Of a stretch of DNA of 64,000 bases, positions 29,679 to 38,057 are shown one piece after another. The stretch lies in the NCBI GenBank assembly GCA_900444965.1, contig UFRQ01000003.1:992001-1056000 (forward strand), read 5' to 3'. Every line of letters begins with the position of its first letter. Within the stretch, counting starts at the first letter, position 1. The position numbers and the translations under genes were made by a program. The DNA comes from [Actinobacillus] rossii. GTDB taxonomy: Bacteria; Pseudomonadota; Gammaproteobacteria; Enterobacterales; Pasteurellaceae. The notes under the pieces are model-generated. The model was not told the origin of the DNA. It worked only from the letters and a program-made list of their open reading frames with translations, and ran no database searches.

Positions 29679-30268
29679 TAACGGTTTTCCTCTTCGTAAA
29701 TAAACACCATTTCAAGGTGTGAATAACAAAAACGTTTTAAAAAACATTCAATTTTCGAACGCTCAATCATCACTAATTCGTTCATGACATCATCTAAACA
29801 ACTCATATTTCGAATATTGCTTGATGTCGCATAAATAAATACACGCCAAGCATTTTCTTGTGGGTAAAGTGGATAGATACAATCTCGCATACAGTGGTGC
29901 GGATAATGTGCAATCACTTTAATGGCATAGCCATTTTGCTTTGCTAATTCCTCAAGGTAATACTTGTTAAATGAGCCAACTTCATGATCTTTCGCCACGA
30001 GTGCGGCACGACGTGCCTCAATGGTGTTGATTTCACTACATTCAGGCAAGCCGTAAAACGCCTCCCAATCGTCCAGTAATAAAAATGCATTACTTAGCAA
30101 GCGTTCATCAATCAATCGATGTGCAAGGGTATTAACGACTTCTAGTTGTTCTGCTCTAGGTGTTAATAACTTGGCAAAATTACCGTCTAATGCACGATTC
30201 CACGCAAAGCCAATCGGTAGTAACTGCAAAGCGGCGTTTAAGTAAGATTCTTTCTTTATGCCTGCCAT
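29678..30268 (-). CDS. Baseplate/tail protein, Mu gp48-like (DUF2313)
   Basis: 196 residues. Opening LNAALQLLPIGFAWNRA and the following EQLEVVNTLAHRLIDERL and LDDWEAFYGLPECS match the DUF2313 family of phage tail-end proteins. It starts within the 3' end of the gp47-like gene and overlaps the fibre start, as in Mu. It probably connects the baseplate wedge to the fibre. ERSKIECFLKRFCYSHLEM near the end is characteristic. Confidence 0.85.
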   Translation of the reverse strand: MAGIKKESYLNAALQLLPIGFAWNRALDGNFAKLLTPRAEQLEVVNTLAHRLIDERLLSNAFLLLDDWEAFYGLPECSEINTIEARRAALVAKDHEVGSFNKYYLEELAKQNGYAIKVIAHYPHHCMRDCIYPLYPQENAWRVFIYATSSNIRNMSCLDDVMNELVMIERSKIECFLKRFCYSHLEMVFIYEEENR

Positions 30269-31326
30269 CTTAATTCACCTAAAACCAAGATTTCATTACG
30301 GTCAAGCTGAATATCTTCGCTTAATGACACCACGCTGTTATCTACTTCGCCAACGACATTGGAAATCGTGGCTCGCAAGTGAGACAGATAGAGCAAAGAC
30401 CCCGGCTCTAAACCGGCAAATAACGAAACTAATGCCTTTTTTACCGCACTTTTTAAGGTGGTCGTAGCCGGTACAAGGCGAACGGTTAAATTTAAGGTTT
30501 TGACTTTTGGGGCAAAAACAAAAATCTCCACCTCTGCCGGAGCCCCTTCCCATTGTCCTGTCGTAGGGTTTTTATGCCCTAAAATATAGTTTTTAATGGC
30601 AAGGCAATCTTGTTCTGTGGGTAAAATGTCAGCTTGATTATCCAACACCACCGCCACGCCCACCGTACCACCGCCGTAATAACGTGGAAAACACCATGCA
30701 CGCGTAACCCCGGCTACTTCTTTTGCCCAACGTACATAATCGTGGTCTGCACCGCCAGCAGGTGGATATTGCACACGGTAAATCAATCGAGCAAGCAAAC
30801 TTGCAAGGGTTTCAATGTCCGCACCGCCACTGAGTTTTTTAACGGTTGCAGTCGGTTTAACCCCTAACACCGCATTAGTTAGCGTCAGGTTTGTGCCTTC
30901 GGCTAAATTGCCGTTTAACCCTTTGGTTTCGCACTCTACATTAATGTCAGCGGTTCCTGCCGTCACTTGGCTGGTTTGAGTCGCCACAAAAATCAAACCG
31001 CTGCTCGTATCTTCCCAGCTTGTGCCTACTTCAATTTCTGCATCGGTTACCATATCAATAGTGAGCACACCTGTTGCCGCACTTGCTGTTTTGCGAAAAA
31101 TGCCTTTGTAAGCGCAGTATTCGAGCAAATATTCTTCATCGGCAGTGGTGGGAATAATTTGTTTGGCTAGCCAATCCACATGCTTATGTTCGCCAGCACT
31201 TAATGCCGCCTGAATACGGTTAAGCACAGACAATACAGAATTGCGTTTAGATTGAGGGAATTGATGTAAAAAGAGCTTTTCGCCTTGCGTAATCAGCTGC
31301 GAAAGCGTCGGGGATTGATAAGGCAT
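30256..31326 (-). CDS. Baseplate J-like protein, Mu gp47 family
   Basis: 356 residues. YLLEYCAYKGIFRKTASAATG, CETKGLNGNLAEGT and the C-terminal baseplate wedge region, ending GELRWQA, match the baseplate J family (Mu gp47, P2 J). It forms the wedge around the hub. It starts 4 bases before the gp46-like stop in transcription order and overlaps gp48 by 13 bases. Confidence 0.9.
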   Translation of the reverse strand: MPYQSPTLSQLITQGEKLFLHQFPQSKRNSVLSVLNRIQAALSAGEHKHVDWLAKQIIPTTADEEYLLEYCAYKGIFRKTASAATGVLTIDMVTDAEIEVGTSWEDTSSGLIFVATQTSQVTAGTADINVECETKGLNGNLAEGTNLTLTNAVLGVKPTATVKKLSGGADIETLASLLARLIYRVQYPPAGGADHDYVRWAKEVAGVTRAWCFPRYYGGGTVGVAVVLDNQADILPTEQDCLAIKNYILGHKNPTTGQWEGAPAEVEIFVFAPKVKTLNLTVRLVPATTTLKSAVKKALVSLFAGLEPGSLLYLSHLRATISNVVGEVDNSVVSLSEDIQLDRNEILVLGELRWQA

Positions 31327-31330
31327 TTAT

Positions 31331-31735
31331 TTAAATACTCCACATGGCTGAAAACGTACGTTGTTCTACACTGCCGTTGGGCAGTGTAACGGTAATCGCT
31401 AACAGCAACATGGATTGTTTAGGATTGGTAGCAGTAACAGAAAAATTGCTCACGAGTTTGTCTGCAACCATCCATTGCAATGCTTTACGAGCATAGTGTT
31501 CTGCGTCTTCGAGAATATCATCAATTTGTTTTGAGCGGTGGAGCGTCCAAAGTTTTGAACCCATTTCAAGTTCAGCAAAAGAATTGCCCCACCAACCACG
31601 CTCGCTATCTACACGAGCGTCGGTGAACAAACTGATAATAATGGCATTGGTTAGGGTATCATCAAGCAATAACGTGCCATCTAAATCGACTAAATCGCCT
31701 TGACCATTTTTCCACGTTATTGCTAAATCTGACAT
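31331..31735 (-). CDS. Baseplate wedge protein, Mu gp46 (GpW/gp25-like)
   Basis: 134 residues. LLLDDTLTNAIIISLFTDAR, RGWWGNSFAELEMGSKLWTL and HRSKQIDDILEDAEHYARKAL match Mu gp46, a gp25-like wedge component. It follows the spike gene by 3 bases. The C-terminus is a beta-rich segment with VTLPNGSVEQR. Confidence 0.87.
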   Translation of the reverse strand: MSDLAITWKNGQGDLVDLDGTLLLDDTLTNAIIISLFTDARVDSERGWWGNSFAELEMGSKLWTLHRSKQIDDILEDAEHYARKALQWMVADKLVSNFSVTATNPKQSMLLLAITVTLPNGSVEQRTFSAMWSI

Positions 31736-31738
31736 ACT

Positions 31739-32263
31739 CTATATTGGTTTTCCTACACCTTTCTCATGGTCGTGGTCTTTACCGCTTTTACCGCCTGAGA
31801 GATGATCTGCTGCTGTTGATGTACCTACAATATCAACATCGCCGGCAAATTGAGTTTGCGGAGCATTAAAGACAATCTCGTCCGCATTAGTGGTGAATTT
31901 TTTACAGGTGAGAATGGCCTCGCCATTTTCAGTGAGAAGGAGTTGATGACCTTCGGAATGATACACCACTGTATCGCCGGCAATCAAGCCTGTTGGTCTT
32001 GTGCCTTTATCATCCACTACAATCGCCACCAAGTGCGAACGTTTGCCTCCCACCGAGACGACAATCGCCTCACCTGCTTTCGGAACAGATGAAAAACCAT
32101 AGTTTTGAAAACGTTCTACATCATCCGCCACTTCGTCTGCTTGTAAGCGAATTTGTAGATTTTGGCGAGCAAGGCTATCGTTGACAATGGCAATCACAGC
32201 ACGAGAAACAATGCCTTTTAAACCGCGTTTAATTGGGGCTAAAACTTTATTTAAACCTTGCAT
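31739..32263 (-). CDS. Baseplate assembly spike protein, Mu gp45 family
   Basis: 174 residues. The N-terminal OB-like part (RFQNYGFSSVPKAGEAIVV, GDTVVYHSEGHQLLLTE) and the C-terminal beta-helix (NAPQTQFAGDVDIVG) followed by HLSGGKSGKDHDHEKGVG match the Mu gp45 membrane-piercing spike. The HxH-type motif DHDH near the tip probably binds a metal. The gene also contains a sequence resembling the late-promoter box at 31847-31862. Confidence 0.9.
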   Translation of the reverse strand: MQGLNKVLAPIKRGLKGIVSRAVIAIVNDSLARQNLQIRLQADEVADDVERFQNYGFSSVPKAGEAIVVSVGGKRSHLVAIVVDDKGTRPTGLIAGDTVVYHSEGHQLLLTENGEAILTCKKFTTNADEIVFNAPQTQFAGDVDIVGTSTAADHLSGGKSGKDHDHEKGVGKPI

Positions 32264-32271
32264 AAATTTAC

Positions 32272-32739
32272 CTATTGTTTTTTAAAGTCATCAAATTCTT
32301 TAATGTTGTCTTTGTCGCTTTTCTTCGCTTTTTTCTTCGATTTTGATTTTTTACTGCTCACCTTGCCATTTTCATCTAACGGCTCAGGTGGCTCATCAAA
32401 GGCATCTCGGTGCATCAGGGTTAAGGTTGTCACCGTGCCACCTTGGTCATCAAGACTAAATTCCACATCTACAATCAATCGTTCTTCGCCCTCAATGCCC
32501 AAATCAGGAGCATCAAGTACTACCAATTCATTGGGTAGCCATAACGAACCGTCATCACGTTGCCAGCCTTGCACTTTTGCCGTGGCTTTCTTACTTTCCG
32601 CATTATTGCGTTTCATTTCCCACATGGCACGCTGATAACCTGATGTGCCTGTTAAATTATCATCGGCAATAATCACCATCGGGCGATAGCGTGATATTTG
32701 TGGATCATTGACTTCAATTTTTAAACCGCTTGCACTCAT
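32272..32739 (-). CDS. Baseplate hub P (Mu gp44-like), C-terminal part
   Basis: 155 residues matching the last domain of Mu P: NDPQISRYRPMVIIADDNL, RAMWEMKRNNAESKKATAKV and VEFSLDDQGGTVTTLTLMHR. It is in the same frame as the preceding part, separated only by TAG GAA TAA ATC. Its own ATG follows AGGAA, so it can be translated separately. A long lysine-rich tail (KKSKSKKKAKKSD) is unlike Mu P. It may associate with the other half to rebuild the hub. Confidence 0.8.
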   Translation of the reverse strand: MSASGLKIEVNDPQISRYRPMVIIADDNLTGTSGYQRAMWEMKRNNAESKKATAKVQGWQRDDGSLWLPNELVVLDAPDLGIEGEERLIVDVEFSLDDQGGTVTTLTLMHRDAFDEPPEPLDENGKVSSKKSKSKKKAKKSDKDNIKEFDDFKKQ

Positions 32740-32748
32740 GATTTATTC

Positions 32749-33501
32749 CTACATATAAATATCAGGATCTTCGGGGGCGCTAGATTTCTCTTGTGCTTGG
32801 CGTTTGGTTTTATTACTGGAGGTATCGCCTTTCTCGCCTCCTTGTTCCGCATCGCCAATAACCCGATACATTGAAAAACGATTGGTCCAGCAGTCCGTAA
32901 TATCGAGCGATAACAAATTTTGCCCTAATACCAAACGCCCATTTTGCTCGCTAGACGGTTCAGCAAAGACCAAATTGCCGTCCACATCTGATGTGACTAA
33001 TACACCTTTATGACGAGCCAATTTCTGCAACGTATCAAAAACCGTCTCACCGGGTTCCACTTGCCACACATTAATTTTCTCGTTGGCGTCTTCGGTTTCC
33101 ACATTCCACCGCACGCCAATGCCAAAGGGCTGGCACAGCGTTTCGGCAATCTGTTTTACGGTTTGATTTTTAAAATGGTAACTACTGTGAATCACCGAAC
33201 AATCCACTAAATCACAGGTTTTATCACGACCAGATACACTAATGGTTTTCTCTTCGCCTGAAATACTTTGTGAAAGCTCATCAAGATAACCTGTAATCAC
33301 CGCTTGACCATTGATTTTCAACACCAAGGATGCACCAACTTTTAACACCGTCGGGTCGTCTTCACGGCGAATCGCAATACCCAATTCAAACTGACCGCTC
33401 ATACTTTCTAATGAACGGCGTACACTGATGCGTTTCCAGCCTGTAAATACCAAGCCGTTGAGATAGAGTTCAATTTTCGGTTGAGAAAGTGCGGTTGTCA
33501 T
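32749..33501 (-). CDS. Baseplate hub P (Mu gp44-like), N-terminal part
   Basis: 250 residues with the first domains of Mu P: RISVRRSLESMSGQFELGI, GYLDELSQSISGEEKTISVS, RDKTCDLVDCS and DGNLVFAEPSSEQNG. Mu P is a single protein of about 380 residues; here the frame ends after DPDIYM at TAG, in the linker before the last domain. The start overlaps the end of the N gene by 4 bases. The split falls at a domain boundary. Confidence 0.82.
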   Translation of the reverse strand: MTTALSQPKIELYLNGLVFTGWKRISVRRSLESMSGQFELGIAIRREDDPTVLKVGASLVLKINGQAVITGYLDELSQSISGEEKTISVSGRDKTCDLVDCSVIHSSYHFKNQTVKQIAETLCQPFGIGVRWNVETEDANEKINVWQVEPGETVFDTLQKLARHKGVLVTSDVDGNLVFAEPSSEQNGRLVLGQNLLSLDITDCWTNRFSMYRVIGDAEQGGEKGDTSSNKTKRQAQEKSSAPEDPDIYM

Positions 33502-35012
33502 TGAATGATCTCCATAGTTTCACCACCCAAGCAAAAGAGTGGATGACGAATATTATTGCGTAATGCCAAACGCTCCCACGTTTTCGCGTTACCTGTATGA
33601 TTAAATTCCACAAGTAACGCAGGTTGTGTACTGCGTAAAGTAATTTCTTTGCTATTCGCAAGGGTTTCACCACGCGTGCGTAAATCCGTAAGTACCGCCA
33701 AGCGATAGCGTTCTAACGCATCAAAACTTACCCAACTTTCGTTATCCGCATAGGCTAATATTAAGGTTTCAAGCTGTTCATCAATGCTCGCCATATAATC
33801 ACGCACATCTTGCTTGCTCTCAATTAAGGTAGCCTGTACACCTTCCGCATTACGTTGAGTCACAGATTGCACACAAGACAGTGTCACCGTTTCCATCACT
33901 GTTTTGGCATATTCCACAACCAATGTCGCCATCACTAAGCGCATCATGCTATATTGTGTTTTATTGAGAAATAGCCGGCTAATCGTCTGCAAGCCGTTTT
34001 CATTTTCAACGACAGTGCTGAATAATCGGTCAATAATCACATGGGTTGCTTGATTATTCTTTTTGGCGGCACTGACTTGCTCTAATTGCTTATCCGTGAT
34101 TTCATTAAAGCTCACCGCCAACGCGGTCATCTGTGTATTTACACCGGTTTTCATATTTTCAATTTGTGTAAAAACACGTTGGAAATTCACCGCACTTACT
34201 GCCGCAGTACTTGATGTTGTCTCTGTTTTTTCAGCTGTGACAGTTAGACCACCATAGCTTTGTGTTATCGCCGGATTGGATGAAACAGATGAAGATCTAG
34301 CCCCTGTCAACGAACCACGAACACTAAGTTGAGTTAGTGATTGTAATGCTCGGGCAAAATCTTTAGGCTGTAATAAAAGCGTCTCTAAACGGCTTTTAAA
34401 CTGCTGTAATTTTCCTTTAAAATCACTAACAATATTCAACACCGAACCAATGCCATCAAACACACTTTCAATAAAACCTAAGGTTTCATTTAATAACGCA
34501 AGATAAGGCGAGTCCATGATGTCATTCATAAAATCAAGGGCTTGCGACAGCACAGCCGCGAATTCATCGCTTAATGTATTAAGCACATTGGTGTATTCGC
34601 TTAAGGCACTAAATAAGGTATCTTGGCTCGCTAAAGGCGAAATCTCGCCCACAGCCGGCACAAAGGTGATTTCAAACCGCACTACACGCAAATGTGCCGT
34701 AGAGTAGTTGGCTTTATATTCACTTACACGCACTTCTTTTGTACCAAAGAACGGATGCTTTAAGGTACCGGGTTCTTTCGCCTCCAGTGCGTCAATCAGC
34801 TTGTCTGCTTGGCTGGTGTAATCATCACCAATGACCAAACAACTCACGTGGTAGTTGCGTAAACGTAAGCCTAAATCTTCCGTCAATCCGTCATCACGCA
34901 ACGGATATTCGTGCGTGACAATACGACGACCGCCATCTTGTCCTTGTTGGTCTTCAATATAAAACGGCACACCACTAAATGAACCTTTGCCTTTTTTAAT
35001 ACTCGCTGACAT
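33498..35012 (-). CDS. DNA circularisation / tail protein, Mu gene N-like
   Basis: 504 residues. The opening (GSFSGVPFYIEDQQGQDGG, VTHEYPLRDDGLTEDLG, GTLKHPFFGTKEVRVSEYK) is the DNA-circulation N-terminal domain of Mu N. The long helical middle and C-terminal VEFNHTGNAKTWERLALRNN are as in the family. In Mu, N enters with the DNA and is thought to circularise it. It starts 10 bases after the tape-measure stop. Confidence 0.87.
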   Translation of the reverse strand: MSASIKKGKGSFSGVPFYIEDQQGQDGGRRIVTHEYPLRDDGLTEDLGLRLRNYHVSCLVIGDDYTSQADKLIDALEAKEPGTLKHPFFGTKEVRVSEYKANYSTAHLRVVRFEITFVPAVGEISPLASQDTLFSALSEYTNVLNTLSDEFAAVLSQALDFMNDIMDSPYLALLNETLGFIESVFDGIGSVLNIVSDFKGKLQQFKSRLETLLLQPKDFARALQSLTQLSVRGSLTGARSSSVSSNPAITQSYGGLTVTAEKTETTSSTAAVSAVNFQRVFTQIENMKTGVNTQMTALAVSFNEITDKQLEQVSAAKKNNQATHVIIDRLFSTVVENENGLQTISRLFLNKTQYSMMRLVMATLVVEYAKTVMETVTLSCVQSVTQRNAEGVQATLIESKQDVRDYMASIDEQLETLILAYADNESWVSFDALERYRLAVLTDLRTRGETLANSKEITLRSTQPALLVEFNHTGNAKTWERLALRNNIRHPLFCLGGETMEIIQ

Positions 35013-35021
35013 TGTGTTTCC

Positions 35022-37196
35022 TTATCCTGCAACCGCAGAATGACCCATTTCAACTTGCATTTGCAGTTGTCCTTTTTGGTTGCTCTGAATATTATTTTGT
35101 TGCACTTTTGCGACTAAATCAGGCGATAAACTTAACGCCACTTTTACCGCCCCATCTAACTTGGTTTCCACAGGATTAATACTTGCCAGTTTGCTACCTA
35201 CTTCCGAACCAATAAAACTCCCCATCGCCGTTCCCACTTTCTGTGCCGCTTGGTCCGGCTTAATTTCAGGTGTCTTGGCCTTGTCATCATCGACTTTATC
35301 GCCAATCCATTCCCCCAACCAACTCCCCAGTTTTTCACCGACAAAACCACCAATAGCCGCACCGACAACAGGAATAGGAATTAAGGCTTGTCCTACAATA
35401 GCACCTGCTGTCGAGCCGGCAATTGAGCCAATCGCCTCACTTTTTTCAGCAACGCTCGTTTCTTCATTCATCAATACTGATGCACCTTCTGCTAACGCAA
35501 GCCCAGTGCCTAACATCGGTACCGCTTTGCTTACTGTTCGCCCTACGGCTTGCGTGGCGGATTTCGCCACATTCGCGGTGGTTCGCATTGCCGTAGCAGA
35601 ACTGGCTTTCAAACTTTTTACTGCTTGTTTCACTGCTTTTGCCGTATCTTGTGCAGCCACAGGTGCTGCTTGAGAAACTTTAGCCGCTGTTTGAGTGGCT
35701 GCAACTTGAGTTGGTACCGCTTTAGCGGCTACCTGTCCGACTGTCGCTTTAGGTGTCGTCTTGGCTTGTGCTGATTGCCCTGATTGTTTATTGGCTAACG
35801 CTTGGCGTTGGGTACGTTGTTTTTGTTGAATTGTCGGTTGTTTTGTTTTGGAAACTTTTTTCTGTGTTGAACGCCCTTTTTTGCCCCGACGACTGCCACC
35901 AAGCATACCCACATCAGGCATATTGACCACATAAACCGACTGTACGCCAGCCGCATCACCCATTAAACCGCTTGCCACATCTGCAACAGGATTGCCTACC
36001 GCACCGCCTTTGCGACCGAAGAGTTTTTTGCCGATGCCATAGACGTTTTTACCAAAACCAAAGGCGCTTTTACCCACACCAAAGCCTGCCATGCCTACAC
36101 GCACGACTTTATTGGCGGCATAAAGTGCGGCGACAAATTTGGCAATATTGCCGTAACCGCCTGCTTGTTCAGATACCCAAGACAACACCGACCCAATACT
36201 TTCAAGCGTTGGTCTGATGTCCTTTGCCATATCTTTTAAATCTTGAAGTGCGGTAATCAGGGTTTCACTGACGGTTTTAGCAAATTCATCCAGCGTGCCG
36301 TCTTCCATTTTTTCGCTAAGCCAGTCTAACAACGTACCAAGCTCTTTTTTCAACGCATCGAACGCCCCGTGCTCCATAAAACGAGCTTGCATTGCCGTCC
36401 AAGTATCTTCAAGGTTAGAGACTAAACCATCCCAAGTTTGCATTTGCCCCTTGGCAGCACCGGCGGCATCTTTGCCCATACCACGCAACAAGGCAGCAAT
36501 GGCTTTACGTCCTAATTTGCCCTCTTGCAACATTTTCTGCATTTGGTCAGCGGTATATTTTCCACCTGTTTCTTTGGCTAAGATCTCAAAGACTTTGACG
36601 TTACGCTCTAACAATGGATTGATTTCTTCCATTGACAGCTTGCCTTTGATAAAGCCTTTCGAGATAGCGGCAATATAACCATTGAGATTTTCTGCACTAC
36701 CGCCCACTTTAGCGTTATAGTCCACCAAGGCTTGTAATGACCCATTCATTGGATCGATACCCGCGGTTTGCAGTTGCATCATCGCTTGTTGCGTATCGCC
36801 AAATGCCATCGGCGTATCTTTGGCAAAGTTTTTAAGCCATTCTGTCGCCTCTTTACCCCGCTCGCCAAAAATTTGATTCATGCGGATATTTGCCATCTCA
36901 AAATCGGCGGCGGTACGCAACATGGATTTGCCCACCGTGGCAAGTCCGGCAGACACGCCAATCCCCACCACAGGCAAGGCAATATTGCCGATGCCGTTGA
37001 TTTTATTTGAGAGACCACCAATAGATTGACCTATAGCACGAAATTCAGATGTGGTGCTACGTAAACGGCTAGATAGACGACTTAACGCGTTGGTTGAATT
37101 GTTCGAAAATTGGGTAACATCACGCCCAAAGCGTTGTGCCTGTTGGCTGATGTTACCTGCAAGATTAATATAAAAAGAAGTGGAATTTGACATCAT
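35022..37196 (-). CDS. Tail tape measure protein
   Basis: 724 residues. The N-terminal coiled coil (SRLSSRLRSTTSEFRAIG) is followed by the TMP core: AADFEMANIRMNQIFG, TPMAFGDTQQAMMQLQTAG and MEEINPLLERNVKVFEILA. Glycine- and alanine-rich membrane-prone segments come later (GSIAGSTAGAIVGQALIPI). It sets tail length and guides tail assembly. Two in-frame ATGs (37196 and 37193) lie close together. Confidence 0.9.
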   Translation of the reverse strand: MMSNSTSFYINLAGNISQQAQRFGRDVTQFSNNSTNALSRLSSRLRSTTSEFRAIGQSIGGLSNKINGIGNIALPVVGIGVSAGLATVGKSMLRTAADFEMANIRMNQIFGERGKEATEWLKNFAKDTPMAFGDTQQAMMQLQTAGIDPMNGSLQALVDYNAKVGGSAENLNGYIAAISKGFIKGKLSMEEINPLLERNVKVFEILAKETGGKYTADQMQKMLQEGKLGRKAIAALLRGMGKDAAGAAKGQMQTWDGLVSNLEDTWTAMQARFMEHGAFDALKKELGTLLDWLSEKMEDGTLDEFAKTVSETLITALQDLKDMAKDIRPTLESIGSVLSWVSEQAGGYGNIAKFVAALYAANKVVRVGMAGFGVGKSAFGFGKNVYGIGKKLFGRKGGAVGNPVADVASGLMGDAAGVQSVYVVNMPDVGMLGGSRRGKKGRSTQKKVSKTKQPTIQQKQRTQRQALANKQSGQSAQAKTTPKATVGQVAAKAVPTQVAATQTAAKVSQAAPVAAQDTAKAVKQAVKSLKASSATAMRTTANVAKSATQAVGRTVSKAVPMLGTGLALAEGASVLMNEETSVAEKSEAIGSIAGSTAGAIVGQALIPIPVVGAAIGGFVGEKLGSWLGEWIGDKVDDDKAKTPEIKPDQAAQKVGTAMGSFIGSEVGSKLASINPVETKLDGAVKVALSLSPDLVAKVQQNNIQSNQKGQLQMQVEMGHSAVAG

Positions 37197-37203
37197 TTAC
37201 CCC

Positions 37204-37681
37204 TTATTCAGAAGCCGTATTGATATAGCTTGCATAACGAGGCAAACTCAAAAGTTCTTGAGAAAGCACCCACGATGGAGTGCATTGATAATGTTTCGCA
37301 AGCAACAAACAAGCCTTCTCAAGCGTTCTTATCTGTTGCCTCCACGCGCCCCCGTTGGTCGATCACCTTTGATACTTTGGCCTGTTCTTGTGTGGTAAGC
37401 ATCGCGTTAATTAAATTGAGATCTTCAGGGTTAAGTTTGCCTAAGATTTTCAATGACACAGGACTGGGGATTTTGCCGATGCATTTAATCTGACGGCGGA
37501 GCAGTTCATAGTTGAATAACACTTGGCTGGTTACCAATGCCGGGTTGCCTTGGCTATCAAACACTAAACGTTCTGCTGCCATTTCTGCATCGATTAAATC
37601 TTGCGTAGTCAGTTCACGGGTTTCGACATCAACCTGAAGTTCATCTTCCAATGGAATACCATGGGTTAAGGTAAATTTCAT
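37204..37681 (-). CDS. Frameshifted tail assembly fusion E-E' (probable -2 frameshift)
   Basis: After the E frame ends, the frame one base later is coherent coding up to TAA at 37204: TLEKACLLLAKHYQCTPSWV then LSQELLSLPRYASYI, the pattern of downstream E' tail-assembly segments. The frame is entered by a -2 (or +1) shift. The run CGGGGGCG at 37354-37347, in the last 15 codons of E, resembles the GGGGGCG slip reported for Mu, where -2 shifting occurs. No start codon or ribosome-binding site precedes E', so it is made only as a fusion. It lies before the tape-measure gene, as in other tailed phages. Confidence 0.75.
37319..37681 (-). CDS. Tail assembly chaperone E (Mu gp41-like)
   Basis: 120 residues in the zero frame. 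FTLTHGIPLEDELQVDVETR, LIDAEMAAERLVFD and LFNYELLRRQIKCIGKIP match the Mu gp41 family. These chaperones coat the tape measure during tail assembly and are not in the finished virion. The slippery run lies in codons for DQRGRVEATD near the C-terminus. Confidence 0.88.
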   Translation of the reverse strand: MKFTLTHGIPLEDELQVDVETRELTTQDLIDAEMAAERLVFDSQGNPALVTSQVLFNYELLRRQIKCIGKIPSPVSLKILGKLNPEDLNLINAMLTTQEQAKVSKVIDQRGRVEATDKNA

Positions 37682-37693
37682 TTTATTGTCTCC

Positions 37694-38047
37694 CTAAATA
37701 CGTTTGCACTCAATGGCAGCGACTTTTAAGGTGATTTCGCCTTTCCCTGTTAAGGTTACCGCGTCCACCGTCCATGCCCCTGAAAGCAAGTAGGTTTGGT
37801 TTACATCTGTTTCAAACTCCACTGTGCCATCGGTCATATTTTTCAGCGTGAAAACATCAATTTCTTCACAGTTGAAAATTTTACATTCTAACGTTGCCTC
37901 TGTAGCGGTTTCTTGATAACCGTACACACGAGAACCTTTGACGGTTTCGCGTGTGTAACCGCCAATATCTAAGGTCGCATCATCTGCTGTTGGATATTCC
38001 GCACCGTCAATGCGGATGTAGGCTTTGCCTTGATATTTCTTACCCAT
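37694..38047 (-). CDS. Tail tube protein, Mu gpM family
   Basis: 117 residues. KYQGKAYIRIDGAEYPTADD, LDIGGYTRETVKGSRVYG and TLECKIFNCEEIDVFTLKN are characteristic of the Mu tail tube. It forms the inner tube of the contractile tail. It follows the sheath gene by 10 bases. Confidence 0.92.
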   Translation of the reverse strand: MGKKYQGKAYIRIDGAEYPTADDATLDIGGYTRETVKGSRVYGYQETATEATLECKIFNCEEIDVFTLKNMTDGTVEFETDVNQTYLLSGAWTVDAVTLTGKGEITLKVAAIECKRI

Positions 38048-38057
38048 TTACTCCCCC

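Noticed and set aside
35161..35673. 170-codon plus-strand ORF opposite the tape measure gene
   Set aside because: Low-complexity shadow of the Ala/Gly-rich minus-strand coding sequence, with no ribosome-binding site.
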